Assembly: GCA_002452745.1 (NCBI GenBank) | Contig: DKFC01000070.1 | Span: forward strand, 1 to 11,438 | From: Firmicutes bacterium UBA6806 | GTDB lineage: Bacteria > Bacillota > Clostridia > Peptostreptococcales > Acidaminobacteraceae | Reading direction: 5' to 3' | Length of the DNA stretch: 11,438 nt | In this document: one piece after another, positions 6,369 through 11,438 of the stretch | How the letters are laid out: each line of letters opens with the position of its first letter | Position numbering within the stretch: position 1 is the first letter of the stretch | The notes under the pieces: model-generated | Database searches by the model: none | What the model was told of the DNA's origin: nothing | The model's input: only the letters and a program-made list of their open reading frames with translations | Translations under genes and position numbers: made by a program

Positions 6369-7646
6369 CTAATCTCGAGTCTGTCCATTCCCGTAAATCA
6401 CGTATTTTATAGTGGTTAGAGCCTCTAGTCCCATAGGCCCACGCGCATGTAATTTTTGGGTGCTAATTCCAATTTCTGCTCCAAATCCAAATTGATTTCC
6501 ATCTGTGAATCGAGTCGAAGCGTTTACATAAACAGCGGCAGAATCCACATGATCTAGGAAGTATTCAGAGTGGCTGTATGTTTCTGTGAGAATGGCCTCG
6601 GAGTGATGTGTGCTATATGCTTCTATATGGTCAATAGCCTCTTTTATATCTGCTACAGATTTAATTGCAAGTTTATAGTCAAGGTACTCTGTTTCCCAGT
6701 CATACTCTGTTGCAAGGTACATTTTATCGGTGAGTTTATTGTGATTGTTCAATTGTGCATGGCATTTTTCACATAGAGCCATGGTCACGTTATGTGATGC
6801 AAGTGCTTCTGAAAGGGGTAAGAGAAGTGCCGACAAGGATTTTTCGTGAATCAAGACGGTTTCCACAGCATTGCATGCACCAGGCTTTTGAACTTTTGAG
6901 TTTACGATGATGTCAATGGCATTGTCAATTGGATACGCTTCATCCACAAAGATGTGACAGTTGCCTGTTCCTGTTTCAATAACAGGAACTTGTGCGTTTT
7001 CAACTACAAATTGAATTAAGCCTGCACCACCTCTTGGGATGACACAATCCAGTGCTTTTGAAGCCAGTAGGCTTTTGAGAAGCTCTCTGTCAGAACTGGA
7101 AATAAACGAAACGCATGCAGTAGGGAGAGCCTGTGATTTAAGGGCTTCTTGAATGGCTTCAACGAGAACTGCATTTGTATACACGGCTTCCTTTCCACCT
7201 TTTAAAATACAGGCATTACCTGTTTTCAAGCAGAGTGTCGCCGCATCTACAGTGACATTTGGTCTCGACTCATAGATGATGCCAATGACGCCCAGTGGCA
7301 CTCGCTTTGCTCCAATTTTTAGCTCGGCATCATTGACCCACATGCCATCGACTGTTCCCACAGGATCTTTTAAAGCGATTGTCTGATGGATGCCGTCAAT
7401 CATGCCTTGGATTCTGCCAGAATCCAGCTTTAACCGATCCAGCATGGCTTCACTTGTGCCTTTTTCCTTGGCGTTTGACATGTCCTTTTGGTTGGCATCT
7501 AAAATAGCGGCTTCAAAATTTTTGAGTTGTTGCCCAATTGCCAGTAGTAATCTATTTTTAGCTTTTGTGCTCATTGTTCTTAAAATAACGGCAGATTCTT
7601 TTGTCTCAAATGCCATTTGCTCTAGCATCTTATTATAATCTTTCAT
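6369..7646 (-). CDS. proA: Glutamate-5-semialdehyde dehydrogenase (gamma-glutamyl phosphate reductase)
   Basis: A cytosolic NADPH-dependent enzyme that reduces L-glutamyl 5-phosphate to glutamate 5-semialdehyde, the second step of proline synthesis. At 425 aa it is close to the usual length for ProA. It has the aldehyde-dehydrogenase fold. Recognisable stretches are VPLGVIGIIYESRPNVT (116-132), KTGNACILKGGKEA (141-154), IPRGGAGLI (203-211) and the active-site loop VQKPGACNAVET (252-263) with catalytic C258. The ending RGPMGLEALTTIKYVIYGNG (402-421) is the ProA signature. The frame extends 11 codons upstream, but GGAGG (7653-7657) 6 nt before ATG 7646 fixes the start. It follows proB by 47 nt, so the two are surely one operon. 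Confidence 0.97.
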   Translation of the reverse strand: MKDYNKMLEQMAFETKESAVILRTMSTKAKNRLLLAIGQQLKNFEAAILDANQKDMSNAKEKGTSEAMLDRLKLDSGRIQGMIDGIHQTIALKDPVGTVDGMWVNDAELKIGAKRVPLGVIGIIYESRPNVTVDAATLCLKTGNACILKGGKEAVYTNAVLVEAIQEALKSQALPTACVSFISSSDRELLKSLLASKALDCVIPRGGAGLIQFVVENAQVPVIETGTGNCHIFVDEAYPIDNAIDIIVNSKVQKPGACNAVETVLIHEKSLSALLLPLSEALASHNVTMALCEKCHAQLNNHNKLTDKMYLATEYDWETEYLDYKLAIKSVADIKEAIDHIEAYSTHHSEAILTETYSHSEYFLDHVDSAAVYVNASTRFTDGNQFGFGAEIGISTQKLHARGPMGLEALTTIKYVIYGNGQTRD

Positions 7647-7693
7647 ATCAAACCTCCAATAAGTGTATTGACCGTTCAAAATCTATATTTGAA

Positions 7694-8482
7694 CTATCTG
7701 AAATTGAAAAAAGTGCCAAGGTTTTCACCAGCCAAAACTCGATTTAAAATATTGTCCACCTGACTGTTGACAATAATGAGATTGATTTGGCTCTCGGCAA
7801 GAAGCCTAGCCGCGTTGAATTTTGTAATCATGCCCCCAGTTCCCACTGATGAGATTGAATCCGTTGCATCTATGGCATCAAGCTCACTGAGGTCAGTGAT
7901 GTTGTAGAGTTGGATCGCATCTTCGTGGTGTCTTGGGTCCTTGTTATAAACGCCGTTTATGTCGGAGAGGATGATAAGCGATTGGAAATTTATCATCTTG
8001 CATACTTCCGCAGAGAGTGTGTCATTGTCGCCCACTTTAATTTCATCTATGGCGACTACGTCATTTTCATTTACAATTGGAATAATTCTATGGTTAATCA
8101 GCGCATTTAGCGCATTTTTACAGTGTTCTCGACGGGATTCTTCGTACATATCTTCTTTTGTCAATAGGATTTGCGCAACCGTAATACCATATTCTGAAAA
8201 AAACTTTTCGTACATGTGCATGAGGGTGCTCTGTCCCACTGCTGCGGCCGCCTGCTTTTCGGGGATCGTCTTGGGGCGTTCGCTCAGGTGCATCTTGCCC
8301 ATGCCAGCAGCAATTGCGCCGGATGAAACGATGATGACTTTTTTTCCGCTGTTGTGAATATTGGCGATTTGTCGTACCAAGGATTCCATTTTCCATAGGT
8401 CAATCATACCACTTGTATGAGTGAGCGAAGAGGAACCAATCTTGATCACGATGTCTGTTAATTCTGTTACTTTTTGTCGCAT
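7694..8482 (-). CDS. proB: Glutamate 5-kinase, short form without PUA domain
   Basis: This enzyme phosphorylates L-glutamate to L-glutamyl 5-phosphate with ATP, the first and normally proline-inhibited step of proline synthesis. The 262-aa protein is a complete amino-acid-kinase domain: VIKIGSSSLT (12-21), VSSGAIAAGM (52-61), IVNENDVV (136-143), VGDNDTLSA (150-158), LSDINGVYNKDP (172-183) and GTGGMITKFNAA (214-225). It ends right after this domain at NLGTFFNFR. The roughly 100-aa C-terminal PUA domain of E. coli and B. subtilis ProB is absent. The ending is clean, with a stop and then proA 47 nt on, so this is a natural short form and not a truncation. AGGGGG lies 5 nt before the ATG. No T-box or other leader fits in its short untranslated region. 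Confidence 0.96.
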   Translation of the reverse strand: MRQKVTELTDIVIKIGSSSLTHTSGMIDLWKMESLVRQIANIHNSGKKVIIVSSGAIAAGMGKMHLSERPKTIPEKQAAAAVGQSTLMHMYEKFFSEYGITVAQILLTKEDMYEESRREHCKNALNALINHRIIPIVNENDVVAIDEIKVGDNDTLSAEVCKMINFQSLIILSDINGVYNKDPRHHEDAIQLYNITDLSELDAIDATDSISSVGTGGMITKFNAARLLAESQINLIIVNSQVDNILNRVLAGENLGTFFNFR

Positions 8483-8535
8483 AGTGACCCCCTGTTAAAA
8501 ATTGTATTAAGAAATTGTAATATTCGTGTCGAAGC

Positions 8536-8564
8536 ATTATATCAAAAAATGAGAGGGAAGTAAA
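8536..8564 (-). promoter_or_regulatory. Promoter of the proB-proA operon
   Basis: On the minus strand, TTTACT (8564-8559, 4 of 6 consensus) is 17 nt before a perfect TATAAT (8541-8536). Transcription would begin near 8529, leaving a leader of only about 47 nt. That is too short for a T-box or riboswitch. Confidence 0.7.
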
Positions 8565-8683
8565 CCGAGTTACTGAAAAACTCTCAAAAAATCAAGGATT
8601 CAGGAAATTGGAATTGAAAGGATTTTCTAAATGGGCCATATTTTGTTCCAAATAAGCCAATTTCGGATTTTACTTATTTCAAG

Positions 8684-8692
8684 TGATATAAT
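8684..8692 (+). promoter_or_regulatory. Extended -10 promoter for the LytTR regulator gene
   Basis: TGATATAAT is an extended -10 (TG at 8684-8685, perfect TATAAT at 8687-8692). No good -35 box lies 16-18 nt upstream, which suits either the extended -10 alone or an activator-dependent promoter. Transcription would start near 8699, giving a leader of about 97 nt. Nearby are an 8-bp inverted repeat (GAAATTGG 8604-8611, CCAATTTC 8657-8664) and a direct repeat TTAAGTAT (8703-8710, 8750-8757). Confidence 0.55.
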
Positions 8693-8758
8693 CTTATTGC
8701 GATTAAGTATTGAGACAGCATTGGTAGTTGCAAACTAATGTCGTTACGTTTAAGTATA

Positions 8759-8787
8759 TTCACGCATACTAAATTAGTACGTGGAGG
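8759..8787 (+). promoter_or_regulatory. Leader hairpin abutting the ribosome-binding site of the LytTR gene
   Basis: The ribosome-binding site GGAGG is at 8783-8787, 8 nt before GTG 8796. Just upstream the RNA can fold: CACG (8761-8764) with CGTG (8780-8783), a 2-nt bulge CA, then TACT (8767-8770) with AGTA (8776-8779) around loop AAATT. Two further pairs (T8760-G8784, T8759-A8785) would take up GGA of the ribosome-binding site. The inner part is also a 13-bp DNA dyad, TACTAAATTAGTA, so it could be a protein site instead. Confidence 0.45.
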
Positions 8788-8795
8788 AAATTGCT

Positions 8796-9494
8796 GTGCA
8801 AAACATATTATTGTTAGGGAAGAATCTGCAGACACAATCAAAAATTTTAAATATCATACAGGAAATCAATAAAAAAGTGAATTGCTTGACTACCTGTTGT
8901 GATGAAAAAGCAATTGAATGTATAAAAAATAGGGAAGTGGACATCGTAATTGTGGATTTTCAACTAAATGAGGATCATTCGCTCAATCTTGTGAAAAGTG
9001 TTAGAGAAATAGATGGACATAAGCTTACGTATATCGTTTGTATTAATGTGGATTTATCAGTTAAGACACTGATTTATGACGAATTTCATTGTTTTTCTTG
9101 CCATTCTACGCCTATTAGTTTGAGCCGTTTAAAAGATGATTTAATTACATTGATAAAATATGATCAGCCAATTCACAAAAAAAATATTGAAATTGTATTA
9201 AAAGACTCACATTACTTTATAGACGAGGAACTTATACAGTATGTTGAAGCAAGAAATAAAAAAGTATATATCGTAACGAATGAAGATATGATTGAAATGA
9301 CTAAAAAGACGCTAACTGAAATTCAAGTGAAGTTATCATCACAGTTTATTAGGGTTCATAGGGCATTTATAGTCAACTCGAACAAAATATATTGTATTAA
9401 TAAGTCTGATAAGTCAATACTACTTAATAATTCAAAGACTATAATTCCTATTGGTAGAACTTATTATAAAGAAGTTGTGGTAGAAAGATTTTGA
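8796..9494 (+). CDS. Atypical LytTR-family response regulator with degenerate receiver domain
   Basis: A 232-aa cytosolic DNA-binding regulator. Residues 1-120 have the outline of a CheY-like receiver: a hydrophobic first strand NILLLGKN, then DIVIVDFQL with D54 where the phosphorylated Asp belongs. The partners of that Asp are missing. The acidic pair after strand 1 is G8-K9, the Thr/Ser position after strand 4 appears as Asn (CINVD), and the conserved Lys before Pro is Thr (HSTPIS). Residues about 125-232 are a good LytTR domain: LIQYVEARNKKVYIVT, SSQFIRVHRAFIVNSNKI and IPIGRTYYKEV. The frame opens at GTG 8781, but GGAGG lies inside that extension, so GTG 8796, 8 nt after it, is the better start. 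No histidine kinase is next to it. The gene is AT-rich and co-oriented with the secreted peptidase-like gene downstream, a plausible target. Confidence 0.88.
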   Translation: MQNILLLGKNLQTQSKILNIIQEINKKVNCLTTCCDEKAIECIKNREVDIVIVDFQLNEDHSLNLVKSVREIDGHKLTYIVCINVDLSVKTLIYDEFHCFSCHSTPISLSRLKDDLITLIKYDQPIHKKNIEIVLKDSHYFIDEELIQYVEARNKKVYIVTNEDMIEMTKKTLTEIQVKLSSQFIRVHRAFIVNSNKIYCINKSDKSILLNNSKTIIPIGRTYYKEVVVERF

Positions 9495-9713
9495 ATTCAA
9501 GAGTGAGGTTTATAAACATTAACATTTTCATTTATCTCCCTTTGGCATACATATATCCCAAAAACTAGATTCTCATAATTGAAGTGTGATAGAATACTCT
9601 TGGTTCTAAATAAGAATTTTAAGCGAAATTGATAATTAATGCAATGTTTACAATTTTATTGAAAATTTTGGCAGTCAGCAGAGATTTTGTTTTATCTGAA
9701 AGGAGAGGTTGAA
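9495..9713 (+). other. AT-rich intergenic region before the secreted NlpC/P60-like gene
   Basis: There is no gene. I find no clear terminator after the LytTR gene, so read-through into the next gene is possible. Candidate promoter pieces (TAGAAT after ATTGAAGTGTGA near 9590, TTGATA near 9630) do not form a convincing pair. An AT-only inverted repeat, AATTTT-ATTG-AAAATT, is at 9652-9667. A strong AGGAGAGG ribosome-binding site is at 9701-9708. Confidence 0.5.
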
Positions 9714-11300
9714 ATGAAAAAATCATTGGCGGTTATAATGGCGGTATTAGTTTCTATTAGTACAATAAATAGTTTGTCCATAGCAACTAATGAGGAAAAA
9801 TTAAAACCAGAGGAAGCAATATTTGAAAGAGTAGCTGTTTTGCAAATTGGAAGTGGAGAACATGAAGTAGCCTATACACCTGATATAGAGGGTATAGCAA
9901 ACGATGGACCAGCATCATTTGCTATTGATAATCAAGGTGATATTTATATTTTAGATACTTTAAATAAAAAAGTTCTAATTCTCAAAGATGGCAAATGGGA
10001 TAAAAATATTGATATATCATTTACCAATTATGCAAGAGATATTTTAATTGAGGAAAAAAGATTGTTTGTTCTGGATGAATCCAATTTTATTTATGAACTT
10101 GATATAAATGGAAGCTTAGAGAATTCAATAAAGCTACCAGATGGCTTAGAGGCCTATCAAATAGTAAGAACATATATAAATAAAAATAAAAATATAGTTA
10201 TAAGTGATGGCAATTCAGAATATGAGTTTTTTGGTAAATGGAATCAAAATTCACCAAATATAACATTTGAATACAAAAATAACGGAAAATCAGTATGTAT
10301 AGATAAAGATGGGAAATATTTGTCTAATATTTCGTTTGAAGAAGAAACTGGTGGAGTAAATATAATCAATAATGACAGTCAAGAGAATGTATACCTAGAG
10401 GTTATTGAAGATGTTCCAAATAGTTCTTTGGTTTTATTAGAATCAACTTTAAGAATGATTGATAAAAATGGAAAACAAGTTGGTATTGCACGAATTCCTT
10501 TAGAAGAGTACTATAATTATCCACTTAAATTTTATAATGTAACTGATAAGGGTGAAGTTTATATCATGGCGTTAAAAAAAGATTGCGTAGAAATAGATAG
10601 AATAATATTGGGAAAATCCTATCAATCAAAAATGAAAGATTTGAAAATTAGAGCAAGCCAAGAAAACGAAAAGTTTCAGAATGCGACTGATGAAACCGCT
10701 CAATTAGCTCTTAGATCAGATCCAGGGATTCCGACAAGAAGCCTTGTCCAAAGCAGAGCAAATGCAATGATAGATTATAATTGGACATACAATTCAACTA
10801 ATACGATTAAACCGTCTACAGATGTGACAACACCAGATTATTTGAGCATAGTAACATCGATCCCTCAAAATTTTACTGGAATTCCATATTGCTGGGGTGG
10901 CTTTGATGGAGTCGATAGGTCTTCAAATAGCGGACAATGGTCAAATTATCAAGATGCAATGAGCAAAGGAAAGTTTGCTGGCAATGTTTACTGTTCTGGT
11001 GGATGGAAGTCCGGAACCGCTGGATTGGATTGCTCTGGATTTGCTTCAGCCGCTTATGGATTTACAATAAAATATGGAACTAGTTCATTTGCGAGTATGG
11101 GGACATTAAAAACGACTCCTTTATACATGGATTATTATGTTAAAGCTGGAGAGCATATATTGTTGTTCAAAAGTAATAAAGATACAACAACAATTAATTC
11201 TCAAGAAGCTACAACCAGCGGAGACGACAAAACAAAGAATTATACAAGAACAAAGTTGTGGCTTTCTACGAATGGATATAGTCTAAGGTCGTTTTGGTAA
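9714..11300 (+). CDS. Secreted protein with propeller-like N-terminal half and NlpC/P60-type peptidase domain
   Basis: A 528-aa exported protein. Residues 1-26 are a signal peptide (MKKSLAVIMAVLVSIS, cut probably around 20-26). Residues about 37-300 show strand-rich repeats such as FAIDNQGDIYILDTLNKK (69-86), FVLDESNFIYELDINGS (118-134) and VCIDKDGKYL (194-203), suggesting an NHL/WD-like beta-propeller. After a charged linker, residues about 340-528 resemble NlpC/P60 cysteine peptidases: PYCWGGFDG (391-399), LDCSGFASAAYGF (438-450) with presumed nucleophile C440, and GEHILLF (479-485) with presumed catalytic H481. Such domains usually cut peptidoglycan peptides or related amides. C393 and C427 could form a disulfide. 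AGGAGAGG 5 nt before ATG 9714 chooses this start over an in-frame ATG at 9687. Codons are strongly AT-rich, like the LytTR gene. Substrate unknown; the propeller call is an inference from pattern. Confidence 0.82.
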   Translation: MKKSLAVIMAVLVSISTINSLSIATNEEKLKPEEAIFERVAVLQIGSGEHEVAYTPDIEGIANDGPASFAIDNQGDIYILDTLNKKVLILKDGKWDKNIDISFTNYARDILIEEKRLFVLDESNFIYELDINGSLENSIKLPDGLEAYQIVRTYINKNKNIVISDGNSEYEFFGKWNQNSPNITFEYKNNGKSVCIDKDGKYLSNISFEEETGGVNIINNDSQENVYLEVIEDVPNSSLVLLESTLRMIDKNGKQVGIARIPLEEYYNYPLKFYNVTDKGEVYIMALKKDCVEIDRIILGKSYQSKMKDLKIRASQENEKFQNATDETAQLALRSDPGIPTRSLVQSRANAMIDYNWTYNSTNTIKPSTDVTTPDYLSIVTSIPQNFTGIPYCWGGFDGVDRSSNSGQWSNYQDAMSKGKFAGNVYCSGGWKSGTAGLDCSGFASAAYGFTIKYGTSSFASMGTLKTTPLYMDYYVKAGEHILLFKSNKDTTTINSQEATTSGDDKTKNYTRTKLWLSTNGYSLRSFW

Positions 11301-11303
11301 TGA

Positions 11304-11347
11304 TAAATATAATAAATCTGGGTGATGGCTCAGATTTATTATATTTA
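11304..11347 (+). repeat. Long perfect hairpin between the NlpC/P60-like gene and the lipoprotein gene
   Basis: A 17-bp perfect inverted repeat (11304-11320 and 11331-11347) encloses a 10-nt loop GGTGATGGCT. A G-T and a G-C pair can extend it inward. The outer stem is almost all A/T. It begins 4 nt after the stop codon of the upstream gene. It is not followed by a U-run, so it may be a weak terminator, or an RNA-processing or stability element that lowers expression of the next gene. Confidence 0.65.
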
Positions 11348-11376
11348 ATGAATATCCTTTAAGGAGGAAAGTAAAG

Positions 11377-11438
11377 ATGGCAACGAAGAAAAATATTGTA
11401 ATTGTCTTTTTTATACTTTTTATATTTACAGGATGTGC
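11377..11438 (+). CDS. Putative lipoprotein, truncated by the window edge
   Basis: Only the first 20 codons are present: a basic start MATKK, a hydrophobic stretch IVIVFFILFIF, then TGC followed by Ala. This is a lipoprotein signal peptide with lipobox FTGC (Phe at -3 is less usual than Leu), and C19 would be lipidated. AGGAGG (11362-11367) lies 9 nt before the ATG. It follows the NlpC/P60-like gene on the same strand after 76 nt that contain a long hairpin, so joint transcription is possible. The mature function cannot be seen. Confidence 0.75.
   Translation, partial: MATKKNIVIVFFILFIFTGC

Noticed and set aside
7959..8357. A 132-codon plus-strand frame opposite proB.
   Set aside because: It is a shadow of the kinase coding frame, whose motifs are all on the minus strand.
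8483..8565. A T-box or other riboswitch controlling proBA.
   Set aside because: The predicted leader is only about 47 nt and has no stem-loop with T-box motifs.
9495..9713. LytTR binding direct repeats upstream of the NlpC/P60-like gene.
   Set aside because: A few AATGTTTA-like words occur, but not as a tandem pair with the usual spacing. In such AT-rich DNA they are not convincing.
1..11438. tRNA or rRNA genes, CRISPR arrays, insertion sequences.
   Set aside because: I looked for clover-leaf ends, conserved rRNA stretches, regularly spaced repeats and transposase motifs and saw none.

Overview
The window looks like chromosome of a low-GC, Gram-positive-type anaerobe of the Clostridia. The grounds are strong AGGAGG-type ribosome-binding sites, sigma-A-like promoters, U-tailed hairpin terminators, and Firmicutes-style CadC, YvlD-type and LytTR proteins. 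I cannot name the species. The left three quarters carry ordinary chromosomal genes of moderate GC: one sampled 60-base line at 7261-7320 is 50% GC. From about 8.8 kb to the right edge the DNA is clearly AT-richer: the line at 10201-10260 is 28% GC.

Layout. (1) 1-138: intergenic, with a small rightward hairpin terminator. (2) 139-2642, minus strand: a two-gene metal-resistance operon, an ArsR/SmtB (CadC-type) sensor followed by a Zn/Cd/Pb-exporting P1B-2 ATPase. A complete control region (2796-2848) lies upstream: TTGACA-17-TAAACT with a perfect 9-6-9 inverted repeat over the predicted transcription start. (3) 2859-5078, minus strand: an M3-family (PepF-like) metallopeptidase that, unusually, has a signal peptide and a C-terminal membrane anchor, followed by a strong terminator. 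(4) 5230-5589, plus strand: a small four-helix membrane protein (YvlD/PF04020, nominally 'phage holin'). It is divergent from the peptidase gene, and the two share a compact, mirror-symmetric pair of promoters framed by a perfect 12-bp inverted repeat. (5) 5780-8482, minus strand: proB-proA (first two steps of proline synthesis), then a MarR-family regulator with its own promoter, closed by a bidirectional terminator. (6) 8796-11438, plus strand, AT-rich: an atypical LytTR response regulator whose receiver domain has lost most of the phosphorylation machinery, a secreted protein joining a propeller-like N-terminal half to an NlpC/P60-type cysteine peptidase domain, and the first 20 codons of a lipoprotein cut by the window edge.

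How the genes work together. The CadC/CadA pair is a self-contained metal detoxification circuit. ProB and ProA catalyse successive reactions; proC is not in the window. The right-hand block reads as a regulator plus exported envelope proteins. Its genes are co-oriented and compositionally alike, but a shared function is inference. I see no rRNA, tRNA, CRISPR array, insertion sequence or integrase. The most unusual points are the symmetric divergent promoter at 5092-5174, the anchored extracellular PepF-like enzyme, and the degenerate-receiver LytTR regulator with a hairpin against its ribosome-binding site.
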